From the NCBI GenBank assembly GCA_903892645.1, contig CAITJF010000130.1:1-58761 (forward strand): 58,761 bases of DNA, written 5' to 3'. Every line of letters starts with the position of its first letter. The stretch's first letter is position 1. Position numbers and translations under genes: made by a program. The notes under the pieces are model-generated. The model was not told the DNA's origin. It was given only the letters and a program-made list of their open reading frames with translations, and searched no databases. Positions 13,169 through 22,086 of this stretch are shown piece by piece. Source of the stretch: an uncultured Nitrosomonadales bacterium. Its GTDB lineage: Bacteria > Pseudomonadota > Gammaproteobacteria > Burkholderiales > Gallionellaceae.

Positions 13169-14280
13169 TTTTTCTCCTGGGTCAGCTCTTGCACCGTCAC
13201 TTTTTCGTGTGCCGTATTTGCCGCAGCCTTGGTCGAACGGTTGTGCCAAGTAATGGCCACACCTGCTGCCGCGCCGACCGCTGCCGCCGCACCCAGCATC
13301 TCGGATGTTGCCGATGCCGGCACGGACAACGCTTTGTAGAGCGGCCCGGCATCCCAGAAATTCGGCTCGGAACAGCCGATACAGCCGTGGCCGGACTGGA
13401 TGGGGAAGCTGGTGCCATCGTTCCACTTAGTCGTGGCACAGGCGTTATAGGTCACCGGGCCTTTGCAGCCGAGCTTGAACAGGCACCAACCCTGCCGCGC
13501 AGCCTCATCGTCGAAACTCTGTGCAAACTTACCTTGGTCGTAGAACGGGCGGCGGTAACAACGGTCATGGATCGTTTCGCCGTAAAAAGATTTCGGGCGA
13601 CCCAACTCATCCAGCTCGGGGATGCTGCCGAAAGTCAGGAAGTGTACCAACACACCGGTCATCACCACCGGGATCGGCGGGCAGCCGGGGACGTTGATGA
13701 TGGGTTTGTCTTTGATGATGTCGCCCACCGCAACCGCACCCGTCGGGTTCGGGCCGGCCTTGGGGATGCCGCCGTAGGCCGCACAGGTTCCCACCGCGAC
13801 GATGGCTGCTGCACCCTTGGCCGTTTCCACCAGCATGTCGTGGTTGCTGATTCCGGCGATGGTAGAGAAACCGGGATTACCCAGCGGAACCGAACCATCG
13901 ACGATCAACAGATATTTGCCGGCATTGTCCTTCATCGCCTGTTCACGGGCGTGTTCCGCAGCCTCAGCCGAAGCGGCTTGCAGCGTGTGGTGATAGTCGA
14001 GCGATATCAGGTCGAAAATCAGATTCTCCAGCGTCGGCGAATGCGAACGCGTGATGGATTCGGTGCAGCCGGTGCATTCCTGGAAAGAAAGCCAGATCAC
14101 CGATTGCCGCCGCGCCTTGGAGATTGCCTCTGCCATCGCGCTCGCCATCGAAGGCGGCAACGCCAGCAGCGCGGTCAGAGAAGAGCAGAACTTGAGGAAT
14201 TCGCGGCGGCTGATGCCGCGCTGTGTCAAGCCTTCGCCAACGGTTCCGGGCAAGTTATCAAGTTGCTCTGCTTGCTTCAT
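13165..14280 (-). CDS. hynS: Uptake [NiFe] hydrogenase small subunit, Tat exported
   Basis: Iron-sulfur subunit that carries electrons away from the NiFe site through three clusters. It has a twin-arginine signal (SRREFLK at residues 24-30), the proximal-cluster motif ECTGC at 68-72, and distal and medial cluster ligands (DRCYRRPFYDQGKF, GWCLFKLGCKGP, NACATTKWNDG, GHGCIGCSEPNFWD). A C-terminal hydrophobic stretch (MLGAAAAVGAAAGVAITW) could anchor it in the membrane. AGGAGG directly upstream of the ATG at 14280 fixes the start. It lies 65 bases after the protease gene. Confidence 0.95.
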   Translation of the reverse strand: MKQAEQLDNLPGTVGEGLTQRGISRREFLKFCSSLTALLALPPSMASAMAEAISKARRQSVIWLSFQECTGCTESITRSHSPTLENLIFDLISLDYHHTLQAASAEAAEHAREQAMKDNAGKYLLIVDGSVPLGNPGFSTIAGISNHDMLVETAKGAAAIVAVGTCAAYGGIPKAGPNPTGAVAVGDIIKDKPIINVPGCPPIPVVMTGVLVHFLTFGSIPELDELGRPKSFYGETIHDRCYRRPFYDQGKFAQSFDDEAARQGWCLFKLGCKGPVTYNACATTKWNDGTSFPIQSGHGCIGCSEPNFWDAGPLYKALSVPASATSEMLGAAAAVGAAAGVAITWHNRSTKAAANTAHEKVTVQELTQEKK

Positions 14281-14345
14281 GTTGCCTCCTTGTGGTCGGT
14301 TAACCATGGAATGCGAAGGTATTCTGCGCGGCCGATCTGGCTGGG

Positions 14346-14846
14346 TCAACTCATATCATGATGCATTGCCGAATCTGGGTGACTGGCAAAACGTCCGATG
14401 ATCTCAGAGGCTGTGGCACATATTTCCGGTAGTGCTGCCGCGACCGCAGGCGTCAGCGCCTCGCCCCAATCCATCGAAGCTGGCTGGATGCCGATCAAGG
14501 CGCGTCGCTCCGGCCAGTGCCCGGTCAGGCGCGAGACGGACATCAGGTCGAGTAACCCCACTTCATGCACGCTGCTCTTGCGATTCTCACCAAGAAAACG
14601 ATCCATCTCCATACCCTCGAAGCTGCGTACCGAGCCCGGCGCAGCACCGAGCTCGGCGGCATCGATCACCAGCAAGGCGCTGCATTCGCTGATCGGTACG
14701 GCCAACGTGAAAGACAGCGTGCCGCCATCGAGGAATTCCATATCCTCGCGAGTGCTGAAGTGTGCTTCCAGTTCGCGCATGGCAACGATACCTACGCCTT
14801 CGTCGGTAAGCAGCGTGTTGCCGATGCCCAGCACGAGTACCTTCAT
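14346..14846 (-). CDS. Hydrogenase maturation protease
   Basis: Removes the C-terminal peptide of the large subunit once nickel is inserted. The 166-residue sequence starts MKVLVLGIGNTLLTDEGVG, the family hallmark with nickel-sensing Glu16, followed by VIDAAELG (Asp ligand) and the HEVGLLDLM His region. The start at 14846 overlaps the stop of the HupK-like gene as ATGA, which rules out the longer frame. The likely substrate is HynL, in the same operon. Confidence 0.93.
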   Translation of the reverse strand: MKVLVLGIGNTLLTDEGVGIVAMRELEAHFSTREDMEFLDGGTLSFTLAVPISECSALLVIDAAELGAAPGSVRSFEGMEMDRFLGENRKSSVHEVGLLDLMSVSRLTGHWPERRALIGIQPASMDWGEALTPAVAAALPEICATASEIIGRFASHPDSAMHHDMS

Positions 14847-15808
14847 ACCCATTCCAGTTCCCAGCGCACGCAGGGATCGAGCGCTGCAACAGCGTGTCGC
14901 ACGCGCTGTTGCAGCGCATCGCGATTCCTGGCTTCTTGCCCGAGCAGATGATTGGCCAGCATTCCCTGCGGATGGAAATTCCATTCGGTGGGTGCGACGA
15001 TCATATAGTCGGTGATGCGCTCTCCATCGAGCACGACCTCATGCATCAATAAACCGCGGGCGGTCTCCACGAGTGAGCGACCGATGCCCGGTGCCACGGG
15101 TGTCGCGCTCACGGCGCCCCCAGCCCCGACCTGCTCATCATCCGTCGCCCAATCCAGCAGTTCGTCGAAGCGTGCCAGCCAGCGGGCAGAAAGAAGCAAT
15201 GTTGAATTTTCAATTCTTTGTTGTTGCCGTGCGATGGCGCCGGTCTCTGCTGCATTGCCACACCAATCGGGCAGGCGACAGAATCCGGCAGTCAATCGCG
15301 GCCACTCGGCCAGCGAACTTCTCGCATCGAATGGGGGTAACAGACGGGGCTGAGGAGAAGGCGATTCATCTGCCTGTTGCAAACGCAAGCGAAGCGCCGC
15401 AATGCGCGGACTGGCCAGCAGCGCGTGCAGCTCGTCGCGACGTCCTTCTTCGATCCATCCTGCAGCGGTGACGAATTCATGCTGCAATGCCTTCTCCCCT
15501 AACAGCGGTGGCAGATCGAGCAACCAGTGCCAAAGATGCTCGCGCAACACTTCGCATTGAACGCTTGGATCGAGTCGCGGCACACATTCCTCTCCGCGCG
15601 CTGCGGCCAACGCCAGAATCCCCGCGCGCGCCTGCGCCTCACCACAAAGCGCGAACAGCAAGGGAACCAATTGCAGCGCTTGATCCGCTGTGTGGCCACG
15701 CAAGGCGAGCGCCACGTCCGGGCGTTCGCTGCCGACTTGTACTGCGCTGACCAGGTCATCGGCACAAGTCAGCCGCACTCGCACACAGCCGGTATCGAAG
15801 TTCGGCAT
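14843..15808 (-). CDS. HupK-like hydrogenase accessory protein
   Basis: A 321-residue protein related to the large subunit but not catalytic. Its C-terminal third matches the end of HynL in pattern (RGLLMHEVVLDGERITDYMIVAPTEWN ... ALDPCVRWELEWV), yet it keeps only the first cysteine of the DPCxxC motif and lacks the N-terminal RxCGxC. HupK proteins are proposed scaffolds for assembling the Fe(CN)2CO group. It starts one base inside hypC (TAATG) and ends overlapping the protease gene, which points to coupled translation. Confidence 0.8.
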   Translation of the reverse strand: MPNFDTGCVRVRLTCADDLVSAVQVGSERPDVALALRGHTADQALQLVPLLFALCGEAQARAGILALAAARGEECVPRLDPSVQCEVLREHLWHWLLDLPPLLGEKALQHEFVTAAGWIEEGRRDELHALLASPRIAALRLRLQQADESPSPQPRLLPPFDARSSLAEWPRLTAGFCRLPDWCGNAAETGAIARQQQRIENSTLLLSARWLARFDELLDWATDDEQVGAGGAVSATPVAPGIGRSLVETARGLLMHEVVLDGERITDYMIVAPTEWNFHPQGMLANHLLGQEARNRDALQQRVRHAVAALDPCVRWELEWV

Positions 15809-16077
15809 TATTGGTGTGTCGTGAGATCGGGAAAGTATGCATCGAGATTGGTCTCACCTTGCAATGCTGCCGCAAGGCCATCGAGTGCAAGGTTTATTTC
15901 GGCCGCACGCTGCACCGTCAGCTTTTCGCGAGCCTGTCCCAGCACGACATACACCAAGTCACCGGGTGATGTCTCTCCCAGCCAAAGGATATTGAGCCGT
16001 TCGCGCCGACCACGCCCCTCACACCAGGCAAACACGCCACCGACTTCGACAACTTGCATGGGGATGCCAAGACACAT
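15808..16077 (-). CDS. hypC: HypC/HupF-family hydrogenase assembly chaperone
   Basis: An 89-residue chaperone with the defining N-terminus MCLGIP, where Cys2 (after Met) carries the Fe(CN)2CO moiety with HypD. The start at 16077 is set by that motif; ten extra upstream codons are open but not conserved. It is the first gene of the hydrogenase operon. HypA, B, D, E and F are not in the window, so they must be encoded elsewhere. A dedicated HypC paralogue for one hydrogenase is common. Confidence 0.9.
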   Translation of the reverse strand: MCLGIPMQVVEVGGVFAWCEGRGRRERLNILWLGETSPGDLVYVVLGQAREKLTVQRAAEINLALDGLAAALQGETNLDAYFPDLTTHQ

Positions 16078-16116
16078 GGTGATGCTCCCTCGGTTTTTGT
16101 CTTCCAACGGGTGTGT

Positions 16117-16232
16117 TCATGCTACCAGTTTTTCATCTTGTTCAGCGATGAGCCAGTCATCCGGAAACTGCATCGGTGATTTAAAGCCCCGCGTAGAGCA
16201 TCGCCGTTTCCGGTTGTAGAATGGGCTGTACT
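16117..16232 (-). pseudogene. IS3-family transposase OrfB C-terminal relic
   Basis: The minus-strand frame SPFYNRKRRCSTRGFKSPMQ-FPDDWLIAEQDEKLVA ends in TGA at 16117-16119. YNRKRR followed by a K-SPMQF block is the classic C-terminus of IS3-family OrfB transposases. A stop codon interrupts the frame just upstream, and no terminal inverted repeats are evident. It lies only 40 bases upstream of hypC, so the hydrogenase promoter must lie within or just beyond this relic. Confidence 0.8.
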
Positions 16233-16472
16233 GCTATGTGTGGAATGCTCGACTGTCTGCCTCTGGCAGCACATTTGTGACATTCACATCATGGTAAATC
16301 AACCACAAACCAGAATTTCTGCGCAAGCTGATTTTTGACCCATATCAACTACGTAATACGGACAACTTTTTCCCGTGTAAATCTGCACCCGCAAGGGATA
16401 GGCCGTGGTTGTACAGCCGCTAACGCGGTAACAACCACGCTCTGAACATCAGTAGTGTGAGCCGTTCCAGGA
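16233..16472. other. Gene-free segment with long hairpin
   Basis: No coding frame is convincing here. A long imperfect hairpin lies at 16404-16439: CGTGGTTGT pairs with ACAACCACG, and an inner CCGC/GCGG pair surrounds a TAAC loop. It is just past the 3' end of the minus-strand HAD gene and could slow or end its transcription, though no T-run follows. The stretch 16330-16375 is A/T-rich and may hold the hydrogenase promoter. Confidence 0.4.
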
Positions 16473-17135
16473 TTAACGCAACGTCATAATGTGCCAGCCC
16501 TGCTGCTCGGCATGTGCGCGTAGCGTGGCATCGGGGTCAACCGCCACCGGGCTCTTCACTTTGCGCAGCAGCGGCAGGTCGTTCAGCGAGTCGCTGTAAA
16601 ACCAGCTGTTGGCAAAACTATTCCAGCCCCAACCATGTTGCGTCATCCAGCTTTCCAGGCGGGTAATCTTGCCCTCGCGGAAGCACGGCACGTCAGCCAC
16701 GCGCCCGGTGAATTCGCCATCCTTCTGTTCGGGCTCGGTGGCGATGAGGTGCTCCACGCCGAATTCGCGCGCAATCGGCGCAGTCACAAAACTATTGGTA
16801 GCGGTGATGATGACACACACGTCGCCCGCCGCACGGTGCCGAGCCACCAAATCGCGCGCGGCGGCACCCATCATGCCGCACACCTTGCGTTGCATAAATT
16901 CTTCGTGCCATGCGTCCAACACCTTGCGTGTATGGCGTGACAAGGGTTTCAACTGAAAGTCGAGGAACTCGTGAATATCCAGCGTTCCCGCCTTGTACTG
17001 CTCGTAAAAAGTCAGGTTTTTCGCTTCGAACAATTCGCGGTCAAGCACGCCCTGTTCGATGAGAAACTGTGCCCACTCGAAATCGCTGTCGCCACTCAAC
17101 AAGGTGTTGTCCAAATCAAATAGCGCCAAGTTCAC
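16473..17135 (-). CDS. HAD-superfamily IB phosphatase
   Basis: A 220-residue phosphoserine-phosphatase-like hydrolase. The nucleophile motif DLDNT is at residues 7-11, followed by the threonine/asparagine region IITATNSF and the motif YSDSLNDLPLL. Subfamily IB members dephosphorylate small metabolites; the substrate here cannot be read from sequence. GTG at 17135 is the start: GGAG lies 5 bases upstream and it overlaps the hda stop as GTGA. Pairing with hda is common in betaproteobacteria. Confidence 0.9.
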   Translation of the reverse strand: MNLALFDLDNTLLSGDSDFEWAQFLIEQGVLDRELFEAKNLTFYEQYKAGTLDIHEFLDFQLKPLSRHTRKVLDAWHEEFMQRKVCGMMGAAARDLVARHRAAGDVCVIITATNSFVTAPIAREFGVEHLIATEPEQKDGEFTGRVADVPCFREGKITRLESWMTQHGWGWNSFANSWFYSDSLNDLPLLRKVKSPVAVDPDATLRAHAEQQGWHIMTLR

Positions 17136-17803
17136 GATTGCTCCGGAATAAATGTTTGCATCACTTCTTTCAATAACGGCACGGACGCCCCGCGCTTCAA
17201 GCGCAGGCAATGCGCATCGAGTGCATCCAGCAGCGCCATCAGGCTTGGCAGGTCGCGCCGCCCGTGGCGCAGCAGATATTGCGTCACTTCGTGCGGCAGG
17301 GCAAAGCCGCGTGCTTGCGCGTGCCGCTCCAATGCTTGCGCCTTTTCTTCATCGCTCAAGCCATGCACCTGATACACCAGCCCCCAGCCCAGACGCGTGC
17401 GCAGGTCATCACGCAGATGCAGATGCGTGGGCGCTGCCGTGCCGCTCACCAGCAGCATGCCGCCACTTTCGCGCAGGCGGTTGTAGAGATCGAACAGCGC
17501 AACTTGAGCAGCGTCATCCAGAGTCTCCACATCATCCACGGCAATCACTGGTGCCGTATCCGGCACAGTGTTGCGAGCATAGGCTGCTGACTGTCCCAAC
17601 GCACGTGCCTGCCCTGCCACCGCTTGCAGCAGGTGGCTCTTGCCGCTGCCCGCCTCGCCCCACAGGTAAAAACACCGTTCGTTTGCCGTCCCCGCCAACG
17701 CATGACGCAACGCCGAGAGCAATTCCACATTGCGCCCGGCAACGAAATTATCCAGCGTGGGCAGCCACGCTGGTGCAATATCAAGTAGCAGTTGCTGTGT
17801 CAC
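17132..17803 (-). CDS. hda: DnaA regulatory inactivator Hda
   Basis: A 223-residue DnaA-like AAA+ protein that, bound to the DNA polymerase sliding clamp, stimulates ATP hydrolysis by DnaA and so limits replication initiation. It has a clamp-binding type motif at the N-terminus (QLLLDI, residues 4-9), Walker A GEAGSGKSH near 49-57, Walker B VIAVDDVE, and the sensor-2 region GRRDLPSLMALL. It lacks the DnaA DNA-binding domain IV. It diverges from purM across about 150 bases. Confidence 0.92.
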   Translation of the reverse strand: MTQQLLLDIAPAWLPTLDNFVAGRNVELLSALRHALAGTANERCFYLWGEAGSGKSHLLQAVAGQARALGQSAAYARNTVPDTAPVIAVDDVETLDDAAQVALFDLYNRLRESGGMLLVSGTAAPTHLHLRDDLRTRLGWGLVYQVHGLSDEEKAQALERHAQARGFALPHEVTQYLLRHGRRDLPSLMALLDALDAHCLRLKRGASVPLLKEVMQTFIPEQS

Positions 17804-17954
17804 GGTTGCCTTATATTTAGCCTACTGGAAGATTCCAATCCTTGGCATGGCGCAAGAAGATCAGTAGTGCGGTTAAACGTTACAGAGTCATTTGAGGTAA
17901 AATCCGCCAACCAAAATGGTCTGCACTTTATCCCGAAGAAAGCGAGAACTCAAC

Positions 17955-18969
<1,015 letters not shown>

Positions 18970-18995
<26 letters not shown>

Positions 18996-19644
18996 TATAA
19001 CGAGGAAGTCCATCGTTATTCTGATCTCCGGGCGCGGCAGCAACATGCAGGCGCTGCTGGAGGCCAACCTGCCCTGCCGCGTGGCGGCGGTCATCAGCAA
19101 TCGCGCCGATGTGCCGGGATTGGCCATCGCCGAACGGCATGGCATCGCAACACAAGTCGTGGCGCACCGCGACTACCCTGACCGCGAGTCGTTCGATGCC
19201 GCGCTTGCCGCTGCCATAGACCGCTACCAACCCGACCTCATCGCCCTCGCCGGATTCATGCGCATCCTCACCCCGAATTTTGTGGCGCGCTACCAGGGCA
19301 GGCTCATCAATATCCACCCCTCGTTGCTGCCCGCATACGGCGGTCTCGACACCCATGCGCGCGCGCTTAAGGACGGCGTAAAAACGCACGGCTGCACCGT
19401 ACATTTCGTCACCAGCGATCTTGACCACGGCCCCATCATCATCCAGGCCGCCGTGTCGGTACTGATGAACGACACCCCGGCAACCCTGGCTGCACGGGTG
19501 CTGCGAGAGGAGCATCGCATCTACCCGCAGGCCATTCGCTGGTTCTGCAACGAACTCCTCAGGTTGGACGCGGACGGCAAGAAAGTATTGCTGAACCGCG
19601 TTGAGCAGCCGGGCTCCGCCCTCATCACGCCGGGACTGGAATAG
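18970..19644 (+). CDS. purN: Phosphoribosylglycinamide formyltransferase
   Basis: Transfers the formyl group of 10-formyl-THF to GAR. It has the N-terminal loop [14 protein letters not shown], the catalytic region [23 protein letters not shown] with the active-site His, and a conserved downstream Asp in [10 protein letters not shown]. The only standard start in frame is ATG 18970, which overlaps the purM end by 26 bases and gives 224 residues, slightly long; homologous sequence starts at [11 protein letters not shown] about residue 13. Confidence 0.93.
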
Positions 19645-19648
19645 GTTT

Positions 19649-20521
19649 ATGCATAACATCGTGCGCCTCGCCGTCTGGCTGCTGTTGTGCAGCATGGCAA
19701 CTTTCGTTGGTGCTGCGGAAGGGGCGCTACGCACCCCCGTAAAGGGGACGTCACCAGACTCTCGCCCTTCGGGCGGTCTTGGCGCAGGCAGCGGGGCACC
19801 CACTGGCGGAGACGATCTTGCCCAGCCTTCGGCTGGAGGCAAGTCGCCTGCAAAGCTACCCCTTACGGGTGCTGTGGAGCCTCCCACACGCCTTCAGGTC
19901 AGTTACGATGTGCTTAAGGGCAACATCAGGGGCGCCACTATCACGGAAACCTATACCCGCACACAGGATCGCTATCACATCGAAAGCGTGAGCAAGGCTG
20001 TCGGTTTGGTCGCCATGATCAAGCCGGAAACCATCCGCGTCACCAGTGAGGGTGCCTTGACCGCAAAAGGACTGCGCCCACTCACCTTCACCAACGAGCG
20101 CAAACTCGACACCGAGCGGAATATACGCGCCGATTTCGACTGGGCCGCCAACAGCATCACCCTGACCGACCGCGCCGGAAAACACACTGTGCCGCTACCC
20201 GCAGGAACACAGGACAGGCTGAGCGCGATGTACCAGTTCATGTTCGCGCCGCTGAAGAATGCCGCCACGCTCGATTTCCACATGACCAACGGCAGCAAGG
20301 TGGATATTTATAATTACCGCATCACACCCAGCCAGAGCGTGACGGTTCCGCTCGGCACATTCAAGGCGCTGTATATCACCAGCCCGCCGAAAGCAGGCGA
20401 GAGCCGGACGGAAATCTGGCTGGCGACAGAGCACGCCAACTTTCCGTACAAGATGGTCATCACCGATCCGGACGGCGACAAGCTCACGCAGGTGCTGACC
20501 CAGTTTGATTTCGTGCCGTAA
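19649..20521 (+). CDS. DUF3108 periplasmic protein with palindrome-encoded insert
   Basis: A 290-residue exported protein. The signal peptide (VRLAVWLLLCSMATFVGAA) is followed by a low-complexity stretch of about 48 residues rich in Gly, Pro and Ser, then a DUF3108 domain from about residue 68 (PPTRLQVSYDVLKGNI) to the end. Homologues are cell-envelope proteins of unknown function often next to purN in betaproteobacteria. The start at 19649 follows purN by 4 bases. The Gly/Pro stretch is encoded by GC-rich palindromes (19725-19875) and looks like an in-frame repeat insertion. Confidence 0.85.
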   Translation: MHNIVRLAVWLLLCSMATFVGAAEGALRTPVKGTSPDSRPSGGLGAGSGAPTGGDDLAQPSAGGKSPAKLPLTGAVEPPTRLQVSYDVLKGNIRGATITETYTRTQDRYHIESVSKAVGLVAMIKPETIRVTSEGALTAKGLRPLTFTNERKLDTERNIRADFDWAANSITLTDRAGKHTVPLPAGTQDRLSAMYQFMFAPLKNAATLDFHMTNGSKVDIYNYRITPSQSVTVPLGTFKALYITSPPKAGESRTEIWLATEHANFPYKMVITDPDGDKLTQVLTQFDFVP

Positions 20522-20651
20522 TGGCACGCCACCATTCATTCTTAAAGCGCAGTTCAGCCACTTTTACGGGTCTGAATTTTCCGTGTCATCCGTAAACATC
20601 TTCGGGTAATTGCCGTTTCCCGGCTAACAATTTTTATACTGATTAATAACC

Positions 20652-21974
20652 ATGTTACTCACCGAATACCGCTTTGACCTTGTTACCCAAGCCCTGCGCA
20701 GCATCCTGCCGCTGGCGCATCCGGCCGATGCCATGCTGCGCCAATTCTTCCAGCAGGAGCGCATCGGCTCCAACGAGCGCGCGGTGGTAGCGGAAACCGT
20801 ATTCGGCGTGCTGCGCCATCGCCTGTTTCTGGAATACGCCTGTGCCGACAAATCTGCAACCTCTAATCGGGCCACGCCGCGCCGCATGGCGCTGGCCTAC
20901 TGGATCCGGTTCGGCGGCTACAACCTGCGCGAACTCACCCCGCTGCTAAAACGTGAGGAGGAGAAATGGCTGGGCCAGATCAAGGGCATCAACATCGACG
21001 AACTGCCTTTATCGGTGCAGGCCGAACTGCCGGACTGGCTGGTCACAGAGTTGCAGAACACGATGACAGACGATGCCATCCTCACGCTGGGCCGCTCCAT
21101 GCAGCAGCCCGCTGCGCTGGATTTGCGCGTCAACACGCTGCTCGCCAACCGCGATGAAGTGCTGCAATCCATGCAGGCGGAAGGCTTTGACGTGCAGGCC
21201 ACGCCGTATTCGCCCATCGGCATCCGCCTCAAGAACAAGCCCTCGCTCACCCGGCACGCACTGTTCCTCACCGGAAAATTTGAAGTGCAGGACGAAGGCA
21301 GTCAGCTGCTGGGGTTCTTGCTCGCCCCAAAACGCAACGACATGGCGGTGGATTTCTGCGCCGGCGCAGGCGGCAAGGCACTGATGCTGGGCGCCATGAT
21401 GCGCTCGCAGGGCAGGCTGTATGCTTTTGACGTATCCGAAAAGCGGCTGACCAATCTCAAACCCAGATTGAAGCGTTCCGGACTCAGCAACCTGCACCCG
21501 CAGCTCATCGCACATGAAAACGACAGCAAGGTTAAACGCCTGGCCGGCAAAATAGACCGCGTGCTGGTGGACGCACCGTGCAGCGGGCTGGGTACGCTGC
21601 GCCGCAACCCGGATATCAAGTTCCGCCAGTCGCCGCAAAGCGTAATCGAACTCACGCAGAAACAGGCCGCCATCCTCGCCGCAGCCAGCAAGCTGGTCAA
21701 ACCCGGCGGACGCCTGGTGTATGCCACCTGCAGCCTGTTGCCGCAGGAAAACCGCGCTATCGTTGATGACTTCTTGTCCAGTCATCCCAATTTCGTCCTG
21801 CGCCCTGCGGCAGAAATTCTCGCACAGCAATTGATTCCCCTGGATACAGGCGAATGCCTGCAACTGCTGCCGCAATTACACGGCACCGATGCCTTTTTTG
21901 CGGCAGTGCTGGAACGGGCCAAGCCGATTGCTCAGGACGATGCTGCCACTGCCACTCTTCCCCAAGAAGAATAA
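20652..21974 (+). CDS. RsmB/NOP-family RNA m5C methyltransferase
   Basis: A 440-residue SAM-dependent rRNA/tRNA cytosine methyltransferase. The SAM-binding motif is VDFCAGAGGKALMLGAMM near residue 235. The two catalytic cysteines are in DAPCSGLGTLRRNPDIK and YATCSLLPQEN, the pairing that defines the NSUN/RsmB/RsmF group. The N-terminal NusB-like helical part suggests RsmB-like substrate use, but the sequence does not show whether the target is 16S C967 or another base. A TATACT box sits 20 bases upstream of the ATG. Confidence 0.9.
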   Translation: MLLTEYRFDLVTQALRSILPLAHPADAMLRQFFQQERIGSNERAVVAETVFGVLRHRLFLEYACADKSATSNRATPRRMALAYWIRFGGYNLRELTPLLKREEEKWLGQIKGINIDELPLSVQAELPDWLVTELQNTMTDDAILTLGRSMQQPAALDLRVNTLLANRDEVLQSMQAEGFDVQATPYSPIGIRLKNKPSLTRHALFLTGKFEVQDEGSQLLGFLLAPKRNDMAVDFCAGAGGKALMLGAMMRSQGRLYAFDVSEKRLTNLKPRLKRSGLSNLHPQLIAHENDSKVKRLAGKIDRVLVDAPCSGLGTLRRNPDIKFRQSPQSVIELTQKQAAILAAASKLVKPGGRLVYATCSLLPQENRAIVDDFLSSHPNFVLRPAAEILAQQLIPLDTGECLQLLPQLHGTDAFFAAVLERAKPIAQDDAATATLPQEE

Positions 21975-22086
21975 CGGCCAATTTGTGCGCTTGCTTTGTC
22001 GCTTGCGTTGCGAATATGCTATGGCTATTCGACGCAACTCATGCCGGACTTAACCAAAGATTTCTTAGCGCTGATACACCCATTCG

